In this document: piece after piece, positions 53,999-64,000 of the stretch
Position numbering within the stretch: the stretch's first letter is position 1
Layout: every line of letters starts with the position of its first letter
Source: Dendrolimus kikuchii
Taxonomy: Eukaryota; Arthropoda; Insecta; Lepidoptera; Lasiocampidae
Direction of reading: 5' to 3'
Assembly: GCA_019925095.2 (NCBI GenBank)
Contig: CM034406.1
Coordinates: 11,527,388 to 11,591,387, forward strand
Length of the DNA stretch: 64,000 bases
Notes under the pieces: generated by a model
Seen by the model: only the letters and a program-made list of their open reading frames with translations
What the model was told of the DNA's origin: nothing
Database searches by the model: none
Program-made: the position numbers and the translations under genes

Positions 53999-54058
53999 GA
54001 GTTTAACGCACAATACATGGGAATGGCTGGAAAATTGAGGGGTTTGCGTGTTGACTAA
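53999..54058 (+). pseudogene. Orphan tail of a CRAL-TRIO exon 6
   Basis: Encodes EFNAQYMGMAGKLRGLRVD and stop, matching the last 19 residues of exon 6 in copies 1-4. The next about 100 bp also align with the 3' flank of copy 3 (GTTGACTAAA.AC..T.TTAG). The first two-thirds of the exon are missing and the Tc1 element abuts it. It represents a lost extra gene copy on the plus strand. Confidence 0.85.
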
Positions 54059-54149
54059 ACACATTTTTAGATTTTGAAGCCATTTTCGCAAAATCGAAAC
54101 TCTTCTAAAATAATTATCTATAGTTTGTGTGTACATCACAGTAATCTGA

Positions 54150-54393
54150 TAATGACGGCCTCTGTGGTTGAGCGGGCTAAGTCTTTGCCGGCCTACCTCA
54201 CTGCAACGCAGAGGCTCCGGGTTCGATTCCTGGTATAGTAAATTTCGGAAACGTATTTTCTCCGTTATTTACTATGGTCTGGGTATATGGGATCGGCCCC
54301 AGAGTAGTCTGTTGTATATTATCCATAACACAAGCGTAACTTGCTTAATTTGGGAATATACAATATGTGTGTTTGTCTGCCGATTTAAAAAAA
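54150..54393 (+). mobile_element. tRNA-headed SINE (family 2)
   Basis: Head with A-box-like TGTGGTTGAGCGGGCTAAG and B-box GGGTTCGATTCC, then GTAAATTTCGGAAACGTATT, CGGCCCCAGAGTAGTCTGTT and TTAATTTGGGAATATACAAT, ending in A-rich sequence. Antisense relatives at 3053-3250, 55650-55940 and 61905-62018. Confidence 0.8.
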
Positions 54394-55006
54394 AAAATCT
54401 TTCTGAAAATTAATATCATCATAGGAGTAAAACTTACTAGTGTATTTTAAATTGGATGGTATGAAAGAAATTACTTATACTGTTTCCAAGCGTTTATTTA
54501 ATTTTAACAGTTGCACGTCTATTAAGTTATATATTTCTTGATAGTAAAGCCAACATGAAACAAATGACATAATTTTCGTACTTTATTGTTGTGGGTGACG
54601 TAATAGTGATGTTCTGCGAGTCATGTAACGTACCGAGTATTAAACTATCGACGCTATACGCAAATCAATCGAAAGTAATCGATTTAAAAATAAAAAATGT
54701 TCTACTTTAAAGAAAAATAATACCGCAATTATAATAAGTTCCCATAAAAAGGCTTATTTAATAATATGTAAAATATGCTCATTACAATGTGGGTATATTT
54801 ATCACATGATATAGTGTTTTCAGCAAAAAAATTATAGATAAGTTAAAATCGAATGAAGTCGAATTTTATAACAAATCAAGTCGATAACGCTCTGGAAAAT
54901 TACTAATTTATCCGTCACCGAGGTATCAGAAGTAAAATAAATGTTTGGAATTGCTTGCTTGAATACTATGAATATGAAATACTCACCGTATTAAATATAA
55001 TTTATA
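54394..55006. other. No gene recognised
   Basis: AT-rich intergenic DNA between a SINE and a LINE fragment. Confidence 0.5.
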
Positions 55007-55102
55007 CATACATACATAACTTCACGCCAATTCCCTTGCGGGGTAGGCACGAACAACAGAGCGCCATTTAGGCTTATTCTTACACACCTCACTTGCTTCT
55101 AT
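55007..55102 (-). mobile_element. RTE-like LINE 96-bp fragment with 13-bp TSD
   Basis: CATACATACATAACTTCACG ... CACACCTCACTTGCTTCTAT. AATATAATTTATA is duplicated at 54994-55006 and 55103-55115. Confidence 0.93.
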
Positions 55103-55649
55103 AATATAATTTATAACAATTAAAATAATATTTATTTCGCAGGAAAGTTTACGATAACGCTATAAGTTACCTTTTAGGAATGTGTCGGCCATACCTTCCT
55201 ATTTGAAATAGACTTCAAGGAGTTGTATATCTATGTTACTAGTTACTACACGATGTCGTGGTGAAATTGTGAAATTTTAAAAATTAGGGGTGATATAACA
55301 AATGGTTGAATATTTTTTGCTGTATATAAATAATAAATGATTGAAAAAATGATTTTTAATCATAATAGTCATATTATTCTTTTCCTTATGTAAGTCAATA
55401 AAATTAAGCATGTTAAACAAATCAGTAAAGCAATCCAGTAAGTTAAGGCTTATTACAACGCTAATGTTCTTGAAGATTTTTTCTTAAAAAAAACTCGGGC
55501 GATATCGGGGATTCCACAAATGCGGTCGTTTTTCAGATGTATTATTATTTTATTTCAATTCGTTTTATTTTATTTCTATTAATAAAAGTATAATTAAATA
55601 CTATAATTATATTATTTTATTGAAAAAAATAAATCGACAGGTAAATACA

Positions 55650-55940
55650 CAAATGGTATATCCCCAAATTTAAGTTACTCTTGTGTTATGGGTCATATAA
55701 AACGTGAAACGTCGAAATAACCAAAAATCAAATAAATTACCGCGCTTAAAACCGTTAAAACGTAGTTTTATTATATATAAAACTGACTAATCTGGAGCCG
55801 ATCCCAGACACCCAGAACACAGTTAGTAAATAACAGAAAATTCGTTTGCGAAATTTATCATACCAGAAATTGAAACCGGCGTCTCTGCGTTGTAGTAAGG
55901 TAAGCCAGTAAAGACTTAACCCGCTTAACCACAAAAATCA
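55650..55940 (-). mobile_element. SINE family 2, antisense, with internal insertion
   Basis: TATATCCCCAAATTTAAGTT and TGTGTTATGGGTCATATA, then about 85 bp of unrelated sequence, then TGGAGCCGATCCCAGACACC and AAACCGGCGTCTCTGCG. The inverted B-box is decayed (GAAATTGAAACCGG). Confidence 0.7.
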
Positions 55941-55963
55941 TCAATTATTATTTTATAATGAAC

Positions 55964-56312
55964 TAGCTGTACCCGGCAGACGTGGTCTTTCTTGCCTTTA
56001 AAAAATAAGAATGGTGCTGCAATGGGATTCCATTGCATTGTTCCCGACGTGCCGGTCTCCGTAAAACGTGGCCGTACCAGCGTAGGCGACTTTATTGCAG
56101 TTTGTCTGCTATATCACGGACATAAAGACTACCGCAGATGCGGGACTTCCTGGCGCTGTCCTTCCACGTGACTTCACACATCCACCGTAGTCTAAGTTAT
56201 TTTCATTGGCATACATATAACATAAGGCTTCCTGCGCACTAGGAAGCCTGGCTGCGCAGTGAGGCTGTGATGGTCGAAATATCTGAGCAGCCAGTTGTGA
56301 TCCTTTCATCAA
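55964..56312 (-). repeat. CTAG-type relic joined to LINE (type 3) fragment
   Basis: 55964-56032 starts CTAGCTGTACCCGGCAGACG. From 56035 the text GCCGGTCTCCGTAAAACGTG and GCGACTTTATTGCAGTTTGT matches 35175-35290, an antisense LINE C-terminus. Confidence 0.6.
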
Positions 56313-56830
56313 GCGCTATGGACATCGAAGAACTTATAATTTTTTAACTATCTCGTAAAAAAATGCAAATAAAAAAAAATCCATTAGATTCATACTCTTT
56401 TTCTAGAACGGCACTCAAAAGGTTTATTTCATGCCTATTCTAAGGATGTTTGTATATACCCAAACCTGTTTTTTAACTACACGAGAATGTCAGTGCAATC
56501 GTTTGATAACCTTTTGAAAAATATAAGACATTCAATCAAGGGCACTCGTACTCCTATGTGAGGAACGCGGAGACTGACGGCAGCCACATACATTCACCTG
56601 CAATTGCTCTGGCTGCGCGCAGCGAGTGGGCTGCCGGGCAATCAGGTGCGTTCTAATGGCTGCCGCAGCCAGGATTTGTAGCTGCTTTTTCCGCGGGCTC
56701 CTATACACCGTCATTTAATCGACTGGTTGCCGCAACCTGGCTGCGCAGCCAGGCTTTCTATTGTCCGGGATGCCTAACACGGCCGCGCGCAAACTTAACG
56801 TGCGCGCATTCCAGTCAACACTTTGAAATA
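56230..56830. repeat. CTGCGCAG-rich palindromic region
   Basis: Repeated CCTGGCTGCGCAG..AGGCT motifs at about 56248 and 56736, plus GGCTGCCGCAGCCAGG near 56657 and GCTGCGCGCAGC near 56611. GC-rich against the flanks; class unknown. Confidence 0.5.
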
Positions 56831-56897
56831 TTTTTTTCTCCTGCAATAATAAGCTTAGCAATAAAACTCTGATCATAAATGAATTGCGTGTATTAAA

Positions 56898-57052
56898 TTA
56901 GTCTACGTGTAAACTTCTAAATGTACCAGCCATTCCCATGTATTGTTCGTTAAATTTATCGACAGTCCTCTTTGACTCGTCTGTTTTGGCTTTTTGCATT
57001 TCTTTCAAATATTGTACGTGCTCTTCCCCTGATAAAACATTTAAGAGGTTAT
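56898..57052 (-). CDS. Copy 4 exon 6
   Basis: Encodes NLLNVLSGEEHVQYLKEMQK, AKTDESKRTVDKFNEQYM, GMAGTFRSLHVD and stop. The acceptor is TTTCAG on the minus strand. Confidence 0.9.
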
Positions 57053-60000
57053 CTGAAATTGAAATTAAGAAAAAAAATATCAACTGAATATAGACATACT
57101 ATACAATATACATATATTAAACATTTTTAAACAAGACAAATTGAAATTAATCTTTAACGTTTTTAAGCGCGGCATTTAATTTGATTTTTATTTCGGCGTT
57201 TCGGCCACTTCTCAGTAGCCGTGATCGCGGAAGACAAACATGTCTAGTGTCAATAAGTAATTTTGAAGCTATAATTTAGCCTAAAAACTCGTTAATTTTA
57301 AGGGTTTACTTTGAATTTTTGTTTATGGTTAATTAATAACTGCAGGAACTCTTTGAAATCTAATTTACTACCGCTACGCTACATGTTGTAGCTTGAAGAA
57401 GATAAACTGAAGTGAGAATTATTATAATTTATATTATAAAATTAATGGAAATCTAAAAAAATAAACTTAAGCATTCAAAAATACTTTCAACAAAATTGGT
57501 TTCATCAGTTGATTTTTCGGATATGGGATATTTCCGATTCAAGGGTTTTTTTTGTGAGTTCGGAGCTAAATAACGAATAATTATATTTTTACTAAGATGT
57601 GCAGGACCGCCAAGCACACTTATTATAATTTAATTTGTGTTGACGGCGTTGTGAAATAATTATTGACAAGCATGTTTTTTAATATATAAAAAAATGTTTC
57701 TTCAAATAAATATACAAGAAACTCTTTGATTTCATCCGTGATTTTTTGAAGGTTGGACCATTTTTTGCCCAGAAAATCGGTATCGCCATACAGGGTGGCA
57801 ACACAGTCAGCCTTCCGAGTACTCTTCCCTCTGCCAGCGATTTGTTACGTAGTTTATAATCACTTACTGATAACTACGGAGTGGGCGCGTGTGAGTCAAA
57901 CTCGAGGTTGTAATGCACTGGTTTATTTTTAGAATAATCTTAGCCTAATGACAAACAAGCGCATCGCACATACATAACACTTACTTAGTTTATTTTTAGT
58001 ATTTAATTATATTTTCCTTATAGTTTTTAAGTTATTTTAGTTTGTAATTTATTTACAGTTCTTAATAGATGGTTTGGTGCACGAGCGTAGCGAGGACGCT
58101 TATAATTCGAATGCCTAAGTAGGCCTTACACCCGGGGTTAACACTCCGCTTTTCATATCTAATATGAGGAAATAACTACTTCTCTAATAAAATCAGGCGT
58201 TAAATCCATATCTAAATCTAATAAAACATCATCACGTATGTCACATGTGAAACGTTAAGTTTTTTTCTGTGATATTCTACCAGCCATTATTATTTTTTTT
58301 GTCACTGATGATCGTAAATATTTAGTTCAAATGTATGTAAATTAAGTAATGTAAGAAATAAGACCACTGGTTGTTGAATAAATCTTGTATTCAATTTATA
58401 CAATATACAAATACACAGATCAATACGAATACAGTTTAAGTTTGCACTCAGCGTACTATGGTCCGAGTCAGTGTCCGATACAGAGCACTGCCCAAGCGCA
58501 TAGATCGCGGGGTGTCGGGAGCGTCTATTGGCCAAGAGGTTGTTCCGATGCGGAAGCAACCACTGTGCGCAATCGACTGGCGAGTGGCGAAGTTTTTTTT
58601 TATTGGACTTGACTTTATGTTGTTGGTCCGAAGACCTTACAACTTTACCGGGGTCTTTGGAGCGAGTGCCTTCGCGAAGCGAAGGCGCTCGAGCCCGGGG
58701 GGGCAACTTGCTCGAAGGAGCTCCTTAAGGAGTTTTACCTCGGCTGGACTGTTGCCATGAGACGGGGATGAATTTAATGATGCCCACCATAGGGCGACAC
58801 AAAGCACTAATTGAGAACGGGCGACGGGTAATATAAAGCCCGAGGGGAAGGATCCCGGCGGGCCGGGATCGGTGGTTTGTGGCGGCCTACGCTATCTTAC
58901 TGCCGTTTCGCAACGTGTTATGGCTGGGAGAGAAGAAACGGCGAAAGAAACTTCCCAGCAACACGCCTAGTCTATCCTGTGGGGGGAGCTATGTCTCCTA
59001 GCGTCCCTCGCGGGGAGGTGGAGAGGTCTTGATTGGCGGCGTCTGAGACGCCGCCGTCTGGGTCTGTCTGTCGGTGCCTGCAGGCCTACCGTCCTAACCG
59101 CGGGCGGACTGATCCGGGCCAGCCGTTTCGTAATAACGTCGACTCTGTCCGTCAGGACGTTACGCGGTCGTCGCACAAGAGCCTTTCGACGAGGCTTATA
59201 ATCGGACGCGGACACGACGAGCGGATTTCGATGGTGCGGCGCGAGATCGAAATATTTACGCGAGAGCGACGTAATGTAGTTTTTAATGGAGGGAAGCTCC
59301 AGATCGCGGTGGAGGTCGACGTTACGCATATAGAGGGGAGCACCGACGGCTCTGCGCATGAATTTATTCTGCACGATTTGCAGTTTATCTAAAAGGGCAG
59401 GCTTGACATGGCCGAATACCACACTCGCGTATGTCATGACATGGGAGGATGCATGTTTTATACAGAGTGAGCTTGTGTCTGAGGGACATTTTGCTTCGTT
59501 TGTCTATCATGGGTGCTAAACGACCCATCACAAATCGCGCTCTATTTCGGACTATAGTGATATGCTCGTTGAAGCGCAAGTTCCGATCTAGGGTGACACC
59601 AAGATATTTGGTGTACTTAGCCCAGGGGATTTGTTGGTCATAGAGCGAAATGGTTTTTAGGCGAAGGCTAGCGCGTTTGGGGGAGCGAAGCGTGCCCGGG
59701 GAAAAGAACATTGCTGCGCTTTTCTCCGGGTTTACCTCTATCCTCCATTTGCGAAACCATTCGCCTAGCTCTGTGACAGCTGCCTGCAGCCGGACGCAAG
59801 CCATTTATCGGTTTTGATCTGATGTATAGAGTGCGGTGTCATCCGCAAAGAGGGCCAACTCCACATCTGGAGTTTTTGGGATGTCGCTGGTGTACAGCGT
59901 GAAGAGTAGTGGCGACAGAGCCGAGCCCTGTGGTACACCGGCTGTGAGTGGGTGAGGGGACGAGCGCGTTCCCTCCACTCGAAAACGGAAGCTACGACCT

Positions 60001-62820
60001 AGGAGGAAGTCTCGCAAGATGAGCACGAGTCTGTCTGGCATACCGAACTGGTACAGCTTGTAAATCAAGCCGTTGTGCCAGACCTTGTCGAAGGCTTTTG
60101 CTACGTCTAGAAACAGTGCGGCTGTTCCTATAGGGCGGGGGCGATGGGCAAAGTGAGATAAAATGTGCTCCGTGATGCGGTGCACCTGTTGGACGCATGA
60201 GTGTCTGGCACGGAAGCCAAATTGTTCATCGGGTATTAGATGTTTGCTGAAGGCGAAATCTCTAAGTCGAGAGAGGATGACCCTCTCGTAAATCTTGCTG
60301 AGTGCGCTCAGTAGGCTGATTGGACGGTAGCTGGACGGTTTATTAGCCGGTTTTCCCGGCTTGTGAATACCGATGACATCTGCTTCCTTCCAGATCGCGG
60401 GAAAGGAGCAGTTTGTTATGGCGGCATTGAAGATGCTCACTAGAATTATAATTAGATGGACGGGTAGGAGTTTTAAAACGCGATTGTTGATGCCATCGGT
60501 CCCTGGGAGTGGCGAAACCTCGGGTCGGCCCGGTATTTATACGCGCCGGTCGGCGGGTCGGGGGTGCACGATGATCCACGAAAGCTGCGCATGGGCACGG
60601 GGGGAGCCTCCGTAGATAGTTAGGTAGGCGCGTAGTATTGAATGTTACAGTAATAATTCAGTGAAAAGTAATTATTCTAAGTATAAATTTATGTTACAAA
60701 AATGTTGTTTTTTTTTAAATTAAAATTTATGCCGCGATTTATCAGTGGCTGTAAAAATAGTTGGGACATGAGTCGCATGTGTTATCTATGGTTCGCATAG
60801 TTTTCTAAATATTTTGACAGCAGGGAGAATCGTTTCCTAGGGACGAAAAGTGCTGTTTTCATCCCTATGATCAGGCAAGCGTACTTTCAGAATAGATGAA
60901 ATGAAAAAGTTATTTTTTGTCTTAAATAGATACATACAATTCTTTAAAAAGCTTTTTCAAATGCAATGATCCAATATGGTCAATAACTATGGCTACTTGT
61001 TTATTAAGCTCTATGCTAGTAAAACTCACTGTGCAAAAGCTGCACTGATTTCTCTTGACCACCATACTCAAGAGGTAGCAATTCCTTTGGTATAATACTG
61101 TAAAAAGACTCCAGATCACTGAAAACTTGAATTCTTTTACCAATTTTCTCACTCAAGATAGTCTTCATAATTTTCACGAAACCATGGATTACTTTAGAGT
61201 CGGTCAAGAATACCAAAGCTTTTAACCTTGTACCGTAGCCATCCTGAAAACATTCTTATTTTTAAATTCATCTACGAATAAAAAATATTTTATTCAGGAC
61301 AGGAAATCACAAAGACACAGTAAATCTATAACTAACTAACTCCGTTGGCTGAACAACCCAAAATGTGTATTTCTCGTTTTCGGTTTCGTAACAGTTTGTT
61401 TTTCCGTGAGTGGGGTGTTAACCCTCTGCACAACCCCCGAAATGGTGTAGAACCACATCCGTCGTTGGTCAGCGAGTCCATCGAACTGAGCCGGAAGCGT
61501 AGCTAGGCTATACTACCGACCACTCCATCTGCCGCCCGGGGGACGCTCCTCTACGCCGTGAGGACCAGAGCGAGGAAATAAGTAAATCTATATTATTATA
61601 AAATTCGAAACATGCCATATCTGTTCATTAAAGCTGAACTGGAATAGACTATATAAACGACAGAGAACACGATGCATTTTTTTTAGATTTCTTGTCTGTT
61701 TGTTGGTTTGTCTGTTGTTTGATCACGTAAAAAGTACTGGGCCGATTTCGATGCGGTTAATAGAACACTAATTTATAATAACACATATGTTACACCATTT
61801 ATAACTCGAGAAGAGCAAGACCGATTTTTATAATCTTTAATTTCTTGGATTTGTCTTCACCACAGTAGAATAACTAAATCCCTAAGTATATCCCCAAATA
61901 AATAAATCCCTAAGTATATCCCCAAGCTAACCAAGTTACGCTTGTGTTATAGGTAATACGCAACCGACAACTCTGGGGCCCATCCCAGACACCACAGCTG
62001 ATTAAACAGAAAAATTCGCAAAAAAAAAAAATTAATTAAACAAATTAGGTTTTGAGCTCCACTTTTTTCCGCAATTGTAAGCTTACGTGACGCATACTTA
62101 TATCTTATTTGTAAAATGGAACTAGTAGGTGGCGCTGGAACAGGATTCCAGGACTTTGATGATATTTTTGTGTGTTTGCGTGGGTCCCGGGATTGTTTAG
62201 ATTTACAATTAGACCCGGTGGTAGGTGGCACTGGAATTGGGTCCAGGATTTTTATTTTTTCAGGGCAAGACAATGTTTGTAGGGTGCGCAAGTAATTATA
62301 TAAAAACATTGTAGCAACACATCTAACGTTACAAATATTAATATATAAAATTCTCTGTTCGTATGAATGTCACTGAACTCCTTCTAAACCCCTGGACCGA
62401 TTTTGATAATTTTTCTTTGTCTGTGTTGAAGTGGATTTGAGAATGTTTTAGATTCACAATTAAGCCTGGTGTCGTCGTTGAACTCCATTTAAATAATGTA
62501 CAGTTTCTTTTTTATCTATTTGCATTTCGTTTAAGAAAAGGCGCAGCAGGAGCACGTGACCACTGTCAAATGCTTGAAAATTTTAAATTTGGAATCTAAA
62601 TACTATGATATTTGGATTCGAATCCCATTTGAAATTCTGACAGATACTTCAATTCTGTTTATTGACATAGATGAATAATACTTACAGTAAGAATTGGAAC
62701 GAATTGTTGAACCTCGTTTAAATCAATTTTTGATATAATTTCTGTTGCACTTATGTGTCTGTAATCGTATACTAGAAAATAACCCAAGGAGTAATCATGT
62801 ATCTTCAAATATTCAGCTAC
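56898..62820 (-). CDS. CRAL-TRIO lipid-binding protein gene, copy 4 (exons 4-6, 5' end outside window)
   Basis: Three exons on the minus strand in transcript order: 62820-62686 (135 nt), 61243-61030 (214 nt) and 57052-56898 (155 nt with stop). Borders are AG/GT and phases match copies 1 and 3. They encode HDYSLGYFLVYDYRHISATE, the FVKIMKTILSEKIGKRIQVF helix-strand, ELLPLEYGG, and the tail FNEQYMGMAGTFRSLHVD. No exon 3 equivalent is visible between 62821 and 64000, so the gene continues to the right. It converges on copy 3. The coding sequence seen is intact. Intron 5 contains the 2-kb Jockey-like LINE in the same strand sense. Confidence 0.88.
57053..57830. other. Intron 5 of copy 4, first part
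   Basis: AT-rich DNA with no recognised element. Confidence 0.5.
57831..58230. repeat. Unclassified repeat, LTR-like
   Basis: Starts near CCAGCGATTTGTTACGTAG (inverse of a motif at 48365 and close to 37562). Contains TGCACTGGTTTATTTTTAGA and a GCACGAGCGTAGCGAGGACG block. No termini defined. Confidence 0.35.
58588..60600 (-). mobile_element. Jockey-like LINE, 5'-truncated, antisense
   Basis: The minus strand covers LPGTDGINNRVLKLLPVHLI, FPAIWKEADVIGIHKPGK, YRPISLLSALSKIYERVILS, AGVPQGSALSPLLFTLYTSD, LALFADDTALYTSD (catalytic FADD), WFRKWRIEVNPEKSAAMFF and YASVVFGHVKPALLDKLQIV, then a GC-rich 3' UTR and poly(A) (inverted T run about 58592-58600). One stop follows SDQNR at about 59805 and a frameshift lies near 59437, so it is inactive. 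The same family's tail is at 23522-24085. Confidence 0.9.
61030..61243 (-). CDS. Copy 4 exon 5
   Basis: 214 nt. Encodes DGYGTRLKALVFLTDSKVIH, GFVKIMKTILSEKIGKRIQV, FSDLESFYSIIPKELLPLEY and GGQEKSVQLLH. Donor CA|GTGAGT on the minus strand. Confidence 0.9.
61380..61590. other. GC-rich block of unknown origin
   Basis: CCACATCCGTCGTTGGTCAG ... GCCGCCCGGGGGACGCTCCT ... CGCCGTGAGGACCAGAGCG stands out in AT-rich intron 4 of copy 4. It is probably a transposon fragment but not recognised. Confidence 0.4.
61595..62330. repeat. Mosaic of decayed repeats
   Basis: 61600-61770 resembles 39600-39740 (CATGCCATATCTGTTCATTA; AGACTATATAAACGACAGAG). A 24-bp phrase TCCCTAAGTATATCCCCAA occurs twice at 61879-61924. 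61905-62018 is an antisense SINE family 2 body. 62100-62280 carries GGTGGCGCTGGAACAGGATT of the CTAG-type relics. Confidence 0.5.
62686..62820 (-). CDS. Copy 4 exon 4
   Basis: 135 nt. Encodes VAEYLKIHDYSLGYFLVYDY, RHISATEIISKIDLNEVQQF and VPILT. Donor ACT|GTAAGT and acceptor CCAG on the minus strand. Confidence 0.9.
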
Positions 62821-64000
62821 CTGGAAAATAATATTTTTTTACGATACAATTATCTAAAAGTCCAACCATATACATACCTGTAAATATTTCTAATATCTAA
62901 GGTGAAACAGGCATTATTGTCAATACTGGACTCATCATTTCACAGTTGAGTACGGTATAGATAAATCTCACGTGAGCAATATTTATAGATGTATAGCCGG
63001 CTAAGACTATGGGAGAAATTTAATTTGATATTGCAGAATTGAAACAAGAAATATGTACCATAGTGACAATACTTCATGTTTTACATAGTGGTAATGCCGA
63101 CTATGGAATTCAAAACTTTTTGCGCAGTGTAACCCGTTATATATACTCCACCGATTGGTAATAGAATTGGAACTGCTGGTGTTATACTGCTACCTACACA
63201 TTAAACTACCCGAATTAAATCATATTGATGTAATGCCAGGGTCTCGGTAAACAAAAACACTTTCGATGACCCTGACGGGGTCGGGTCACTTAGTTCATTT
63301 TCTAATAGAAGAAGTATTGCGACTTCTCCAGTAACTTACGCGGTGTGTGTACAGGAGGATATCGCAGCACAGTTTCAGAGTTAGAATTTGGAGCTGGATC
63401 AACTCTCTACTAACTTAATGCTTTGAATTCAACTCAACGACGCGCTGTTAATTTTGTCGACGATCCTATACTGATAAATGGTCGTGATAATCATGGATTG
63501 TTGAGACTTCGAATCTCTCTGTTTTCTTTATATTCTGTATATTAAGAAGTGTTTCGAGGAACTAGTCAATATAGTGTTTTCGATCTCTTTCTAATGTAAT
63601 TTCTAGGGATGTATAAATAAAAAGTTACGAAGGTATTTTGCGTATTATATAGTAGCTTTTAAATAGCTCGCCGTTGGACTCGGGCCCTTTTCCTCATAAT
63701 GTTTTTCTTCACCGTTACCACGTAGTAATTTTTGAATATGCTGATTTAATGTCAAGCGATATGCCTTAACCAGAATTTTCACATGACCCTTGAAGACATC
63801 CTTATTGTTCTAAAACTTTGTCGTGCGCATAGAACCGTGAAAATTAAACATTGAATTATAAAGATTTTATATGTAAAATCTTCTTTTTGTAATAGTTATG
63901 TTGTAGATTTATTATAATTATTATAACACTTCTGATCACTCACTGTAACAAGAATACAATAGCATTGAGTTATAACTTCAGCATCAAAGCCAGTTGTAGT
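62821..64000. other. Intron 3 of copy 4, nothing recognised
   Basis: No equivalent of exon 3 (W.TLLPK...) on the minus strand. A SINE family 1-like scrap (TTTTTCTTCACCGTTACCAC) lies near 63700. Otherwise AT-rich. Confidence 0.5.

Noticed and set aside
54155..54235. Possible tRNA gene with GGGTTCGATTCC
   Set aside because: Same sequence occurs antisense in three more places followed by the same SINE body, so it is a SINE head.

Overview
This is a repeat-dense, AT-rich stretch of an animal nuclear genome. It is most likely from a moth or butterfly (Lepidoptera). The inference rests on the mix of mobile elements: short (ATGT)n-tailed LINE fragments, tRNA-headed SINEs, Helitron-like repeats ending in CTAG, hAT and Tc1/mariner remnants, and R1- and Jockey-like LINEs, together with short conserved exons separated by TE-filled introns. 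No bacterial gene organisation is present.

The only host genes I can support are a cluster of CRAL-TRIO (SEC14-like, alpha-tocopherol-transfer-protein-like) lipid-binding protein genes. Copy 1 (+, exons 2-6 at 4526-11920) lacks a visible first exon. Copy 2 (+, 24268-34029) carries two exon/donor defects and one frameshift, so it looks like a pseudogene. Copy 3 (+, 41887-51729) is complete: six exons and a predicted 312-residue protein. A 60-bp tail of a further last exon survives at 53999-54058, fused to a broken Tc1 element. Copy 4 (-, exons 6 to 4 at 56898-62820) is convergent with copy 3 and runs off the right edge. The internal exons keep the same lengths and phases in all copies (157, 118, 135, 214, 155 nt), apart from a one-codon loss in copy 3 and 1-nt lesions in copy 2.

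Everything else recognisable is mobile or repeat DNA. From left to right: an R1-like ORF1 fragment (1-492) and a LINE tail with a C2H2 finger (603-775); LTR-like and unclassified repeats to 3.3 kb; a mariner remnant; TE insertions inside the introns of copy 1; a hAT element nested in a SINE with a LINE nested in the hAT (10139-11107); two LINE reverse-transcriptase relics on the minus strand (16.6-18.7 and 19.4-20.5 kb); a 339-bp-arm perfect inverted repeat (22137-22853); a Jockey-like LINE tail (23.5-24.1 kb); an R1-like LINE C-terminus (26.2-26.8 kb); an RTE-like LINE (32.56-33.8 kb) with many short relatives; a non-autonomous hAT with a perfect 8-bp target duplication (43395-43965); a probable solo LTR (47580-48319); a Tc1 element with a LINE inserted into it (51865-53993); and a 2-kb Jockey-like LINE (58.6-60.6 kb).

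The host genes probably act as soluble carriers of hydrophobic ligands. The sequence shows the fold but not the ligand. The window gives a clear view of a tandem gene family being duplicated, inverted and eroded while transposons expand its introns.
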